Shown: positions 17,097 through 26,466, counted from the first letter of the stretch. The stretch: 64,000 nucleotides of DNA from Tetragenococcus sp041859945 (GCA_041859945.1 JBFLGC010000002.1:1-64000), one strand, 5' to 3'. The notes: generated by a model not told the origin, from the sequence alone. Made by a program: numbers and translations.

Positions 17097-18356
17097 TTAC
17101 TGATCCTTCTTTTTCCGAGCACCCTTGTTTTTTTGATTGCGATGCCGACCTTTCTTATGACTTTTTTTCTTGATTTCAAAGGTGCTGACCGGCTTTTTTT
17201 TCTCAACACTTTTGAACTCGTCGCTTATTTTTTCAGGCGCTTGAGTACTTAGCTTGCCAGCATACAAATACACTTCTTGTAGCTCTATGTCCAACTGCCT
17301 AGTCATTTTTTTCAGATCACCTAAAGTATTTTCTTGAATGAAAGTAATGACCTGACCACTCGCACCCATCCGGCCGACCCGGCCCGCGCGATGAAGATAA
17401 CTTTCTTTGGTCAAAGGTACTTCACAATTAATGACAAAAGGTAAATTCGCGATATCAAGTCCCCGCGAGCTCACATCGGTACTTAAAAGTTCGACCAAAG
17501 CGCCTTGCCGAAATTTTTCTAAGGCTAAACGCCGCTTTTCTTTACTTTGATCAGAAGTGACTGAAGCCACTGGCAACTTGTGGAAATGCAATTTTTCTTC
17601 CGCACTTCCCAAATCAGCTACCTGATTAAAAAAGACCAAGGCTTGAAAACCTGAGATATTCCCCAAACGTCGCAAGGTATCGACGGTTTTACGGGCGGAA
17701 ACTTTTAAATAATAGTGCTTGATCTCTCCTTGACTTTGATCTTCTTTACTCACATCGATGACTCTGACTTTTTTAGAAAGTAACGTTTCGATTTGCGGCA
17801 ACACTGCCTCAGCCGTTGCCGAATAAAAACCATATTGGCTCTCATTAGGAAACGTTTTGATAAGTTCAGAGACCATCTTCGATGTGTCTCCTTGAAGTAG
17901 TTGGTCAGCTTCATCAAAAACAATTGCTTGTAAGTGATGAGCCTTCACTTTCTTTTTTTGGATCAGCTCTAAAACACGACCGACCGTCCCGACCAAGACT
18001 TCCGGTTTTTCTTTTAATTTATCGATTTGTCGATTGACATTGGCACCGCCGATCAGTGCTTGTACTTTTAGGCCGATATCTCCTGCCCAAGCTGTCGCGA
18101 CATGGTTCACTTGCATGCCTAATTCTTGAGAAGAAGTCAAGATCAAAAGTTGATTTCCTTGTCCAGGTCTTACTTTTAGTAATAAAGGGAGTAAGTAAGC
18201 TAAAGTTTTACCTGAGCCTGTCGGCGAGATACCGACCACATCCTGATTTTCTGATAAGGCTTCAAAAGAACGTTTCTGGATCAACATCGCTTCTTTATAG
18301 CCTTCATCTTGAGCCCGCTCGAGCCATTTTTTAGGTAGATTTTTGTTCAAGATCAT
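17097..18356 (-). CDS. DEAD-box RNA helicase
   Basis: 419 aa. Motif I SPTGSGKT (44-51), Ib-like TVGRVLELI, motif II DEAD (FDEADQLL), motif III SAT and motif VI HRAGRVGRMG are all present. A basic C-terminal tail (about 385-419, rich in Lys/Arg) probably binds RNA. Size and tail resemble the Bacillus YfmL/CshB group involved in ribosome assembly or cold adaptation; the exact orthologue is uncertain. It starts 6 nt downstream of the oxidoreductase gene, so the two are probably one operon, and ends 26 nt before the activator gene. Confidence 0.9.
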   Translation of the reverse strand: MILNKNLPKKWLERAQDEGYKEAMLIQKRSFEALSENQDVVGISPTGSGKTLAYLLPLLLKVRPGQGNQLLILTSSQELGMQVNHVATAWAGDIGLKVQALIGGANVNRQIDKLKEKPEVLVGTVGRVLELIQKKKVKAHHLQAIVFDEADQLLQGDTSKMVSELIKTFPNESQYGFYSATAEAVLPQIETLLSKKVRVIDVSKEDQSQGEIKHYYLKVSARKTVDTLRRLGNISGFQALVFFNQVADLGSAEEKLHFHKLPVASVTSDQSKEKRRLALEKFRQGALVELLSTDVSSRGLDIANLPFVINCEVPLTKESYLHRAGRVGRMGASGQVITFIQENTLGDLKKMTRQLDIELQEVYLYAGKLSTQAPEKISDEFKSVEKKKPVSTFEIKKKSHKKGRHRNQKNKGARKKKDQ

Positions 18357-18362
18357 CCCATC

Positions 18363-19367
18363 CTATTCTTCATCGTCTTTAAAATGAATGCCGGCTTGAA
18401 TGCGTGCTTCATAGAGGACTTGATTGACGTCTACAGCTAACTGACACCATTTTTGATAGCGTTCTTTATTTTCTCTTTTTTCTGGAACTTTGATGATCTC
18501 AGCAAAATCACGTGCTTCTTCGATCATGGGATTTTCTTTTCGATCAATAGCTAATTCCTGTTTTTGCTTGGTCCGACGATCAAAAGTGGTCACTTGACTT
18601 ATGGTGTTGATCCCATCTAGAGTCACCGTTCCATGACTTAAATAAATCTCTGAAGCCAAAGTGGCATCGCCGATTTTCCCATGCATCACTGTCACGTCAA
18701 AATCTTGATACCTTAAAACCAAAGTTCCGATGCCATCAACACCTGTTTGTATCTTACGAGCAAAATGATGGATCGCGCTTGGTTTGCCAAATAATGCCAA
18801 AGCTGCATAGATCGGATAGACACCGATATCGGCCAAAGAGCCGCCTGAAAACCGAGTAGAGAAAATATTTGGTTCTTCTCCGACCAAAACTAAGTCATAC
18901 CGTGAGGAATACTTCATAAAGGTAAAGTTTGCCCCTATAACAGTCCCCAATGTCGATAAATGATCAGCGACCGTTTGAAAAGCAGCTTCATGGATATTAC
19001 GTGCCGCTTCAAAAAAGAAAACTTGTTTTTTATGGGCTAAGTCAATGATTTCTTGCATTTGAACCGGCGTCGAAAAAGCAGGTTTTTCGACGATCACATT
19101 TTTACCAGCCAAAATAGCCAACCTTGCTTGAGAAAAATGCAAACTATTAGGCGATGCAATATAAATCGTCTCCATTTCATCTGATTGTACAAACGCGTCT
19201 AAATCCGTCAAGCAGGTCACCTTTTGATCATAGTTTTTAGCAAATGTTTGCGCAGTTGTCATTTTCCTAGAATAAACAGCAGTTAATTTATACTCACCAG
19301 TAGCTTGAGCCGCTTGAACAAACTGATGCGTGATCCAATTCGTACCGATAATACCTAAATGAATCAT
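18363..19367 (-). CDS. Gfo/Idh/MocA family oxidoreductase
   Basis: 334 aa. N-terminal Rossmann domain with GIIGTNWI (nucleotide loop), AVYSRK after strand 2 and the EKPAF motif (about 94-98) that supplies the catalytic Lys of this NAD(P)-dependent sugar/polyol dehydrogenase superfamily. The C-terminal substrate domain contains GGSLADIGVYPIYAAL. Substrate unknown. Followed closely by the DEAD-box gene. Confidence 0.88.
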   Translation of the reverse strand: MIHLGIIGTNWITHQFVQAAQATGEYKLTAVYSRKMTTAQTFAKNYDQKVTCLTDLDAFVQSDEMETIYIASPNSLHFSQARLAILAGKNVIVEKPAFSTPVQMQEIIDLAHKKQVFFFEAARNIHEAAFQTVADHLSTLGTVIGANFTFMKYSSRYDLVLVGEEPNIFSTRFSGGSLADIGVYPIYAALALFGKPSAIHHFARKIQTGVDGIGTLVLRYQDFDVTVMHGKIGDATLASEIYLSHGTVTLDGINTISQVTTFDRRTKQKQELAIDRKENPMIEEARDFAEIIKVPEKRENKERYQKWCQLAVDVNQVLYEARIQAGIHFKDDEE

Positions 19368-19469
19368 TGCCTCATCTCCCCTTCATTAAGTCATCTCCCA
19401 AAGTTTAACATATTTTTAGAAAAACTTCTTGAAAAATCGTAGCTAACTCGTTTCTTACTCTTAAATTTT

Positions 19470-19628
19470 ATTACCATTCACAGCCAAACTTGAGCGCTAT
19501 ACTGCAAAACAGATTCGCTTAAAATATCCTGTCGTCGTGAGTTTAGGATCGTCTCACGATGGTTCCACGGGTGACTCTAAATAAGCCGGTCTCGAAGTGA
19601 AGCGGCCGATTCAGCCATGAATTGTAGC
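19470..19628. mobile_element. Element A, 159-bp derivative
   Basis: Left end ATTACCATTCACAGCC and right end GCCATGAATTGTAGC are slightly changed forms of the element A ends; CGCTATACTGC and the GGTTCCACGG..GACTCTAA segment match the right part of the long copies. An inner CGTGAG/CTCACG hairpin is kept. No target duplication is visible. It fills most of the gap between the oxidoreductase gene and dacA; nothing else is seen there except the dacA promoter. Confidence 0.7.
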
Positions 19629-19667
19629 AAAAAGCTTTATATTTTTAATAAATCGCTTATCCTTTTG

Positions 19668-19696
19668 TTGAAAGTAAAGTCAGGCTCTGCTAAAAT
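19668..19696 (+). promoter_or_regulatory. SigmaA promoter of dacA
   Basis: TTGAAA (19668-19673), 17-nt spacer, TAAAAT (19691-19696), 32 nt before the ATG at 19729. It starts 40 nt beyond the right end of the element A derivative. Confidence 0.7.
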
Positions 19697-19728
19697 CGGA
19701 AAGGAAATATCTCGAACAGGAGGATACA

Positions 19729-21069
19729 ATGACCAAAAAAAAGCAACTTCCACTCCTTTTATTACTTGTATTTTGGATGAGCACTTTTTTTCTTTTAATA
19801 CCCGATCTACATGTTCAGGCCGATGACAGTGTCGACGCTTTTACTGTCAAAGCCAAAGCGGCCATTTCAGTCGATACAACTAGTGGCAAAATATTATATG
19901 ATCAAGAGGCAGACACCGTCTTACCGATCGCGTCAATCACAAAATTACTATCCGTTTACGTGATCGAAAAGGAAATTGCTGCCGGTAACCTTAGTTGGGA
20001 CGATGAAGTGCCAATAACAGAAGCCATCGCTCAAATCAGCACCGATCCGGATCTATCCAATGTCCCTTTGATCGCAGGTGCCTATTATACGGTAAAAGAG
20101 CTTTTTGATGCCGCATTGATCCAATCTGCTAACGCGGCTGTGATGGCTTTAGCTGAAAAAGTAGCCGGTTCAGAATCCGCCTTTGTCGAGCTGATGAAAA
20201 ACGAGCTCACAGATCTGGGCATCACGGATGCGAAAATTGTCAACAGTAGTGGACTCAATAATTCATACCTTGGTGAAGCGATCTATCCTGGGAGTAAGGC
20301 TGACGATGAAAATGAGCTCTCAGCCAAAGATATAGCGATCGTAGCCCGACATTTATTACAAGAATTTCCCGATGTTTTAGAGGTGACCGCTACAACTAAA
20401 GCAATTTTTGGTGTAGCCTCTGGTTACCCTAGTGAAATGAAAAGTTGGAATTGGATGTTGCCCGGTTTTGATTATGAAAAAGCAGGCGTGGATGGACTAA
20501 AAACAGGGACTACTGATTTAGCTGGCGCCTGTTTTGTTGGTACAACGACTCAAGATGGACAACGGATCATTACGGTCGTCTTAAATGCCACTGACCATGA
20601 GACAAATAATGGGGCTCGCTTTGAAGAAACGGCTAAGTTGATGGACTATTCCTATCAAAACTGGCACCAAGAGACGATCCTAAAAGCAAATGATCCTTAC
20701 CCAGAAATGCCAAGTGCCACTGTCGTCGAAGGAGAAGCGTTGTCCGTGCCAGTTGTTCTTACAAATGACATCCGTTTATGGCTGCGTTCAGATATGACAA
20801 GTGATGATGTGACCTATGAGACAACTTTGATTCAAGCTCCTTGGACTGATGGATCCTTACAAGCACCCTTTCAAAGTGGGACCCAGATCGCTAGTGTCTC
20901 AGCTACAATCGCTAAAGACACGCTAGGTTATCTTGAAACAAGTGACAGTCCCCAAGCTACGACGTTTCTTCAGACCGATAAAGGGACTGAAAAAGCAGGT
21001 TTCTTTGAACTGATGAAAAGAAAGATCGTTACTTGGTTCGATCGCTTAAAAGCAAAGACACGTTTGTAG
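19729..21069 (+). CDS. dacA: D-alanyl-D-alanine carboxypeptidase (PBP5-like)
   Basis: 446 aa. A Sec signal peptide (KKKQLP then a hydrophobic run, cleavage near residue 31) is followed by an S11 peptidase domain: SxxK as SITK (about 67-70), SxN as SAN, and KTG in GLKTGTTDLAG. A C-terminal beta domain and a terminal amphipathic basic helix (MKRKIVTWFDRLK) fit membrane-anchored PBP5-type enzymes that trim pentapeptide stems of peptidoglycan. RBS AGGAGG 5 nt upstream. The coding end is part of its own terminator stem. Confidence 0.93.
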   Translation: MTKKKQLPLLLLLVFWMSTFFLLIPDLHVQADDSVDAFTVKAKAAISVDTTSGKILYDQEADTVLPIASITKLLSVYVIEKEIAAGNLSWDDEVPITEAIAQISTDPDLSNVPLIAGAYYTVKELFDAALIQSANAAVMALAEKVAGSESAFVELMKNELTDLGITDAKIVNSSGLNNSYLGEAIYPGSKADDENELSAKDIAIVARHLLQEFPDVLEVTATTKAIFGVASGYPSEMKSWNWMLPGFDYEKAGVDGLKTGTTDLAGACFVGTTTQDGQRIITVVLNATDHETNNGARFEETAKLMDYSYQNWHQETILKANDPYPEMPSATVVEGEALSVPVVLTNDIRLWLRSDMTSDDVTYETTLIQAPWTDGSLQAPFQSGTQIASVSATIAKDTLGYLETSDSPQATTFLQTDKGTEKAGFFELMKRKIVTWFDRLKAKTRL

Positions 21070-21092
21070 GAACACCTAACAAACGTGTCTTT
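21054..21092. terminator. Terminator of dacA overlapping the last codons
   Basis: AAAGACACGTTTGT (21054-21067) pairs with ACAAACGTGTCTTT (21079-21092), followed by TATTTTTT. The left arm is coding sequence of dacA including part of its stop codon. Confidence 0.9.
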
Positions 21093-21097
21093 ATTTT

Positions 21098-21583
21098 TTA
21101 AATGATTTTAACAGGAAAATAAAGTTCGACTTCACCACTAGCAAAATCGGGTAGATAATGTTCTTGAATGGCTGCCACCAAATCTTCGTCTTTTTCAGGC
21201 AAGACTTTTGTCAGCATCTTTTCAGTTAGTTCGTCCAAATGAGCAGCATCTGTTTTGACTACTTGATATTCCATTGCCGGAATCACCCAACGCTGCCAGC
21301 CTGTTGGCGGAGTTACTTCATTTGGGAATTGTATCCCAGCTAGGTAGCGCCCGATTTCTTGCCAAGGATCTAGCCATGTCGTGGCATCACTCATGAGCCC
21401 CCACATATCGATCGCTGCAAAGTCTTTTAGGTCGATTGATGCTAAAAGTTCATCAAAATCTTGATTGACCTCTTCCCAAAGTTTTGGGACCCACAACGTT
21501 CCTTTTTCAGCCATGCCAGAGCCTTCTTTACCGATCACTGAAAATTCTGGTAATACTTTGCGTGTCATTTCACCTATCTTCAA
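21098..21583 (-). CDS. GyrI-like / effector-binding domain protein
   Basis: 161 aa, single soluble domain resembling the GyrI-like small-molecule binding fold found free-standing or at the C-terminus of AraC/MerR regulators (pattern FSVIGKEGSGM near the start, GWQRWVIPAMEYQVV in the middle, EVELYFPVKI at the end). No DNA-binding part. Possible roles are binding or hydrolysis of hydrophobic compounds; not established here. Convergent with dacA. Confidence 0.75.
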   Translation of the reverse strand: MKIGEMTRKVLPEFSVIGKEGSGMAEKGTLWVPKLWEEVNQDFDELLASIDLKDFAAIDMWGLMSDATTWLDPWQEIGRYLAGIQFPNEVTPPTGWQRWVIPAMEYQVVKTDAAHLDELTEKMLTKVLPEKDEDLVAAIQEHYLPDFASGEVELYFPVKII

Positions 21584-21720
21584 AACCGACCATCTCCTTC
21601 TTGCCTCTATTGTAACGGATTTTGACTTATTGTGCGAATAATATAGAAACTAAGTTGTTTTTTTTTACTTCTTTCGGTTATACTTAAAATGGGTAGAAAA
21701 GTAATCCTAAAAGGAGTTTG

Positions 21721-22944
21721 ATGAATATGTCCCTTAAAACAAGTATACTACAACTTTTGATTTTTTTGCTTCCTTATTTAGCTGGTTTAAAGCTGTTGAT
21801 TTCTTGGCGCAAGAAGAAAGTAGCTCCAGATCTTTTCTTTTTTTCCATGCTTTGGACTTTGCTTTTACTTGCTATCTACGTAGGCTTTTACGAAGTGCGT
21901 GAAGGTTCCTTTTACTTAGCTATTCCTCTGGTAAGTTTTCTGCTGTTTTTAGGATGCTACTTTTATAATAAACCCCGACTTGTCAACGGATTTTTATTCA
22001 ACCTCTTTTTGGTGATCTCTGGTGCTTATCTCCTCTATAATTTCTATTTGACTAAAAATGCGACGGTACTTTTATTGTTAGCTGTCGTTGGTATGATCGG
22101 ATTGGCTCTTGTTTTATTTGGCTTAGTTAGCTTGATCATTTTACTTTATTGGAATGCCATGGTCGTCATCCGCCGTGAATCTCACTCTCTAGCCAATCTT
22201 CTGACCTTGATCTTAGCTATTTTTTTAACTTTGTTATTGATTTATGACACCTTCGTAGCCAATCGTTTACCTGACTGGGCCACCTCTTTAGCTAGTATCC
22301 TACCGATCGGACTTACTTATTTTGCGATCATTTTTTTAAACTTTTTGACCGTTTCGATCCTTTATCAATTTAATCATCCGCGTTACCGCCAAGATTTTAT
22401 CATCGTTCTTGGCGCAGGATTATTAAATGGCGAAACAGTGACGCCTTTACTAGCCAGACGGATCGACTGCGCCATCACTTTTTACCAAGCTCAAAAAGAA
22501 CATTCTGCAGCCCCTAAGCTGGTCATGTCTGGCGGTCAAGGTGCTGATGAGAAAGTTTCTGAAGCTGTTGCTATGAAACAATACGCGCTCGAAAAAAATA
22601 TTCCTTCAGAAGATATTTTAATAGAAACAAATTCCACAACAACATTTGAAAATATGAAATTTTCAAATGAAATCATTCAAAAGCAAAAGAAAGCTGCTCA
22701 TGTGATTTTTGCTTCGAACAATTACCATATATTCAGAGCCGGTATGTTTGCCCGAAAAGCTGGTCTTCGTGCGGATGGAATTGGTGCCAAAACCGCCCTT
22801 TATTATCTACCTAACGCTTTTCTAAGAGAATTCATCGCCATCATCGCGATGAATAAAAAACGTCATTTGGTCATTTTGCTAACAATCAGCCTGATTCTTT
22901 TGCTCTTAACCTTAATTGCCATATTACCAAACTTTTGGAGTTGA
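21721..22944 (+). CDS. YdcF/SanA-type DUF218 membrane protein
   Basis: 407 aa. Seven or so hydrophobic segments in the first 210 residues, then a DUF218 domain (about 224-370) with IIVLGAGLLNGETVTPLLARRID, MSGGQGADE, SEA.AM and TNSTTTFENM, the family's conserved acidic and polar residues, and a final membrane helix. Related proteins (ElyC, SanA) act in envelope or cell-wall precursor metabolism; the role here is unknown. AAGGAG is 4 nt from ATG 21721 and 10 nt from ATG 21727, so either may be the start. Confidence 0.8.
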   Translation: MNMSLKTSILQLLIFLLPYLAGLKLLISWRKKKVAPDLFFFSMLWTLLLLAIYVGFYEVREGSFYLAIPLVSFLLFLGCYFYNKPRLVNGFLFNLFLVISGAYLLYNFYLTKNATVLLLLAVVGMIGLALVLFGLVSLIILLYWNAMVVIRRESHSLANLLTLILAIFLTLLLIYDTFVANRLPDWATSLASILPIGLTYFAIIFLNFLTVSILYQFNHPRYRQDFIIVLGAGLLNGETVTPLLARRIDCAITFYQAQKEHSAAPKLVMSGGQGADEKVSEAVAMKQYALEKNIPSEDILIETNSTTTFENMKFSNEIIQKQKKAAHVIFASNNYHIFRAGMFARKAGLRADGIGAKTALYYLPNAFLREFIAIIAMNKKRHLVILLTISLILLLLTLIAILPNFWS

Positions 22945-22989
22945 GACGCTAAAAACCACTAAGCATTTTTCTTGAAGAATGGCGAGGTT

Positions 22990-23290
22990 GCTCAGTGATA
23001 AATCTTAAGAACAAAAGATATACTTTCTTAACATAAAAAAGAAGACATTTATAAAACTAAGTCCATTCTTTTATATCGATGCTTTCTTAATCGTCATATG
23101 TCCCTACTTAAGAATTCTTGGTTGGTATCCTTTCATGCCGTCATAGGCACTCCCTTTTCAATTTCGGATACCTTTCATTTTCTTAGGGTATTTCCAGCTA
23201 TAAGCTTACCGCTCAAGCGTTTTTTCGCACTAATAAAACAAATACACCAAACTTTGAACGACGTAAAAAGATACTCTTACTTAACAAATA
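22990..23290. repeat. Element B, copy 1
   Basis: Shares with 38205-38590 several blocks in the same order: AAGATATACTTTCTTAACA, a GCTTTCTTAATCGTCA block, CCTTTCATGCCGTCA followed by CACTC-CTTTTC-ATTTCGG, and the right end CACCAAACTTTGAACGACG. The right end also occurs at 1-55. No transposase frame and no clear terminal inverted repeat; the motif [A/G]ATACTTTCTTAA recurs as a direct repeat at both ends and inside. Boundaries are approximate. It fills the 413-bp gap between the DUF218 gene and the HD gene. Confidence 0.6.
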
Positions 23291-23322
23291 ACAAAAAAAG
23301 CGAGTACGAATACTCACTTTTT
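23286..23322. terminator. Bidirectional terminator before the HD-domain gene
   Basis: AAAAAGCGAGTA pairs with TACTCACTTTTT around a 4-nt loop with one mismatch, flanked by A and T runs. On the - strand it lies 36 nt after the HD gene stop. Confidence 0.7.
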
Positions 23323-23357
23323 CTATATACCAAATTTGAGAAAGAATCTACCTGTTT

Positions 23358-23849
23358 TTATGCGATTTGTTTTCTTTGAAAGACCTGTTTTACTCGTAGC
23401 ATCAATGGTTGACAAGCTTCTTGGATCGCGCAATATTTATCGACCATGGTCACGATATAACTTTCCTTATACTTTGGAAAAGCAATCGTTGCGCCCCACA
23501 TATGCTTGATAATGATATCACGTTCAAGATCAGAAAGTGGCGTAAGTTTTTCCGCATTTCTAGCCGCGATCCGAGGATGCATATAAGCGTGTGAACCTTC
23601 GACAAACTTCACAGTATGCCAGTCATAAAAGAAAAGATCGTGTAGCAAACCTGCTCTTGCTGTAGCACGAACATTGCCATGCCATTTTTTAGCGAGTTTA
23701 TAACTTCGATAAGAAACACTGATGGAGTGTCCTAAGCGCGTTGAATGCATGTGTTGAACATATTTTCCTAAACGTTGTACATCATCTGTTTGCAGTAGAT
23801 CTTGTACATAAGACATATACTCTGTATCGTCTTTCCATGTGTTTGTCAT
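23358..23849 (-). CDS. HD-domain phosphohydrolase-like protein
   Basis: 163 aa from ATG 23847-23849, which has AAAGGTGG 9 nt upstream (the frame stays open 34 codons further but without an RBS). Metal-binding residues of the HD superfamily are visible: HSISVSYRSYKLA (first His), AGLLHDLFFYDW (HD pair) and later IIKHMWG and VDKYC. The substrate, probably a nucleotide or phosphorylated compound, is not known. Confidence 0.8.
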   Translation of the reverse strand: MTNTWKDDTEYMSYVQDLLQTDDVQRLGKYVQHMHSTRLGHSISVSYRSYKLAKKWHGNVRATARAGLLHDLFFYDWHTVKFVEGSHAYMHPRIAARNAEKLTPLSDLERDIIIKHMWGATIAFPKYKESYIVTMVDKYCAIQEACQPLMLRVKQVFQRKQIA

Positions 23850-23974
23850 GCAGTATTGCCACCTTTGATTGTGTGATCTATTTTTTGACTCGAAATTTTG
23901 TAAACTATGTGACTGAGTATAGCATGGTTTTCTAAAGAAAAGCTTAACCAAACCAAAGAAAAAGAAAAGCTTAA

Positions 23975-24760
23975 CTATTTTTTATCAAATACCGCATTGT
24001 TCCTAGCAAATTCATACATTAAAATGGCGGCCGCGATCGCCACATTTAATGACTCAGCTTGACCAAAAATCGGAATGTACAAATTAGCGTTGGTTTTTTG
24101 CAATAATCCGCGTTCGACCCCAGCCCCTTCATTGCCAACTAAAAGTGCTACTTCAGCTGATTTTTTAGGTTCATTATAAGGGATAGCTTGTTCATTTAAT
24201 TCACTGCCATATACAGGCACATGATTTTCTTTGAATTTCTCGATAGCAAGGCTTAAATCTGCCGTTTCTACCATTAGATGATACTGGCTTCCTTGCATAC
24301 TTCGTAACACCTTCGTCGTATAAATATCCGCCGTACCAGCGCCTAATAAAACTCCATCAAAACCTGCCGCATCTGCAGTACGGATCATCGTGCCCACATT
24401 TCCTGGATCTTGCACATTATCTAGTAACAACCATTTACCATGATAAGTAAGCTCCGACTTAGCTGCTTTTTTTACGACAGCGATGATTCCTTGTGGGCCA
24501 GGCAATTCGGAAAGAGCAGACATGACTTCTTCACTGACCGACCAAATGACTAGCTGTTGTTGGTTTAACCAACGGCCCCACTCATTCATCCCACGCTCGT
24601 CTAATAAGATCAACTCTATCTCAGCACCCGCTAAAATCGCTTCTTCTACTAAGTGAAAGCCTTCCAGCAAATATTTCCCAACCTTTTCACGGCTTTTTTT
24701 CTGATGTAATTTTTTTAATTCTTTGATATGTTCATTTTTAGTTGACGTGATTTCTTTCAT
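23975..24760 (-). CDS. TrmH/SpoU family RNA 2'-O-methyltransferase
   Basis: 261 aa. An N-terminal substrate-binding domain (about 1-100) is followed by a SPOUT methyltransferase domain with LLLDNVQDPGNVGTMIRTADAAGFDGVLLG (motif 1), LLVGNEGAGV (motif 2) and PIFGQAESLNVAIAAAILMYE (motif 3, knot), as in RlmB/TrmH-type rRNA methyltransferases using SAM. ATG 24758-24760 follows AAGGAG by 6 nt. Divergent from acyP; methyltransferase - acyP - yidC2 is a conserved neighbourhood in lactic acid bacteria. Confidence 0.9.
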   Translation of the reverse strand: MKEITSTKNEHIKELKKLHQKKSREKVGKYLLEGFHLVEEAILAGAEIELILLDERGMNEWGRWLNQQQLVIWSVSEEVMSALSELPGPQGIIAVVKKAAKSELTYHGKWLLLDNVQDPGNVGTMIRTADAAGFDGVLLGAGTADIYTTKVLRSMQGSQYHLMVETADLSLAIEKFKENHVPVYGSELNEQAIPYNEPKKSAEVALLVGNEGAGVERGLLQKTNANLYIPIFGQAESLNVAIAAAILMYEFARNNAVFDKK

Positions 24761-24897
24761 GGGTTTCTCCTTCTTATTCACTTAACATGGTTCATTATAG
24801 CATAGAAAGGAGGCTCTCACTTGTTGAAAGAGTCAAAAAAAGTTATCATAGGGATAGAAAGTGGGAATGGATACTGTTATTTTCAGGAGGGATCACC

Positions 24898-25170
24898 ATG
24901 AAAAAAATCCGCATAAAAGTAAAAGGAAGAGTCCAAGGCGTTGGCTTTCGTTATACCACTAAAATGGTGGCTGATCAATTGAATATACATGGCATAGCTG
25001 AGAACAATCTTGATGGTTCAGTCACGATCGAAGCAACAGGCGAAGAAGAAGCTATCGATGCTTTTATTAAAAAAATAAAAGCATCTCCCTCACCAGTTGC
25101 TCGTGTCACTTCGATAGATATAAAAGAAGATGATGCAATCAAAGTTCGTGATAAGTTTATTGCTCGTTGA
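24898..25170 (+). CDS. acyP: Acylphosphatase
   Basis: 90 aa. The signature VKGRVQGVGFRYTTK (phosphate loop and catalytic Arg) and the later Asn in GIAENNLDGSVTIEATG are present, the full active site of the acylphosphatase family, which hydrolyses acyl phosphates. ATG 24898 has AGGAGGG 6 nt upstream. A candidate promoter (TTGTTG, 17 nt, TATCAT) ends near 24850. Confidence 0.93.
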   Translation: MKKIRIKVKGRVQGVGFRYTTKMVADQLNIHGIAENNLDGSVTIEATGEEEAIDAFIKKIKASPSPVARVTSIDIKEDDAIKVRDKFIAR

Positions 25171-25182
25171 TCCACTGATAAG

Positions 25183-25234
25183 AAAATCGTTTTGTAGCTG
25201 ATAGGCAGACCTGTCGCTTACAAAACGATTTTTT
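25183..25234. terminator. Terminator after acyP
   Basis: AAAATCGTTTTGTA (25183-25196) pairs with TACAAAACGATTTT (25219-25232), then more T. Large 22-nt loop. Confidence 0.85.
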
Positions 25235-25400
25235 AAGGCCCTTATTTTTCCCTTCCGATCAAAAAATGGGACCCTGCGCGATACTCCTAGTCTCTGGTAT
25301 TCTCACACTCATGTTACCCCAATAGTATTTCTTTTGCGATCCTATTCTACCGCCTGACATGGAAACTGACAGATCAGAGTCAGGCTGTGTTTTTCTAAAC
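25235..25400 (+). ncRNA. Possible small RNA or leader between acyP terminator and yidC promoter
   Basis: This stretch has no ORF but ends in a terminator-like hairpin (GCCTGAC near 25356, GTCAGGC near 25383, then TGTGTTTTT) that lies upstream of the yidC promoter, so it cannot terminate acyP, which has its own terminator. Self-complementary segments such as GATAC/GTATTC are present. I do not recognise a known RNA family and no clear promoter was found. Low confidence. Confidence 0.3.
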
Positions 25401-25460
25401 CATTCGTTACAAATAGTGGATTCTTCATAAATTATTCAATATTTAAATTCCGTTTGTCGA

Positions 25461-25489
25461 TTGAAAAAGTAGTGATTATCTAGTATAGT
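25461..25489 (+). promoter_or_regulatory. SigmaA promoter of yidC2
   Basis: TTGAAA (25461-25466), 17-nt spacer, TATAGT (25484-25489), 41 nt before the ATG. Confidence 0.7.
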
Positions 25490-25530
25490 TAACATTGTTG
25501 AAATTTAAATCGAAGTAAAGGAAGAAATAA

Positions 25531-26466
25531 ATGAAGAAATTTAAAAATTGGTTACTTACTTCCGGACTGTTAAGTATGGTCTTGGTTCTTTCAGGTTGTG
25601 TCAAACGTTTGAAAGATGGTTCTCCTGATCCAGATGGAATGATTTACCGTTATCTAGTCGAACCTTTAGGAAATTTTTTGACTTACCTTGCTACAAACTT
25701 GAATTGGGGATACGGTTGGGCGATCATTGTGGTCACTATCATTGTCCGTTTGATTATTTTACCGCTTGGGATCAATCAATCACGTAAATCCATGGTCCAA
25801 AGCGAAAAAATGCAGTATTTAAAACCCCAGCTTGATATCGCGCAAGAAAATGCTAAAAAAGCGACTACTCAAGAAGAACAAATGCAAGCTTCGATGGAAA
25901 TGCAAAAAATCTATAAAGAAAATAATATCAGTATGTTTGGCGGCATTGGTTGTTTACCGATGTTGATCCAGATGCCGATATTCAGTGCCTTGTTCTTTAC
26001 CGCTCAATATACGCCTGGCATCAATGAAGCGACTTTCTTAGGCATTGATCTTGGTAAACGTAGTCTGGTCCTAGTTGTTATCGCTGGTGTTTTCTATGTT
26101 TTACAAAGTATCCTTTCCATGATCGGTCTGCCTGACGAACAAAAGAAACAAATGCGTAGTATGATGATCGTATCTCCACTTATGATCGTCTTCATGTCGA
26201 TTTCTTCACCAGCTGGTGTGACTCTTTATTGGGTAGTTGGTGGGATCATTAGCTGTCTGCAAACTTTCATCAGCAATGTTTTGATGAAACCACGCTTACA
26301 AGCCCAAATCGAAGAAGAGATGAAAAAGAATCCGCCAAAAATAGTGGTGACTCGTAAAGAAGATAAACCACAGAAAGCGACCACTAAGCAACAAGCAAAA
26401 ACAGTAACGAATACGAAACCCTCTAAAGGTCGCAATGCTGGAAAACAACAACACAAGAAAAAATAA
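25531..26466 (+). CDS. yidC: Membrane protein insertase YidC2/OxaA2 (lipoprotein)
   Basis: 311 aa. Lipoprotein signal with lipobox LSGC (Cys23), then five membrane segments of the YidC/Oxa1/Alb3 fold: GYGWAIIVVTIIVRLIILPL (about 61-80, with the conserved Arg in the groove helix), the cytoplasmic helical hairpin (about 90-135), GCLPMLIQMPIFSALF and the last TMs. The long Lys/Gln-rich tail (about 270-311) is the ribosome-binding feature of the YidC2 paralogue in cocci. It inserts membrane proteins with or without SecYEG. Confidence 0.93.
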   Translation: MKKFKNWLLTSGLLSMVLVLSGCVKRLKDGSPDPDGMIYRYLVEPLGNFLTYLATNLNWGYGWAIIVVTIIVRLIILPLGINQSRKSMVQSEKMQYLKPQLDIAQENAKKATTQEEQMQASMEMQKIYKENNISMFGGIGCLPMLIQMPIFSALFFTAQYTPGINEATFLGIDLGKRSLVLVVIAGVFYVLQSILSMIGLPDEQKKQMRSMMIVSPLMIVFMSISSPAGVTLYWVVGGIISCLQTFISNVLMKPRLQAQIEEEMKKNPPKIVVTRKEDKPQKATTKQQAKTVTNTKPSKGRNAGKQQHKKK

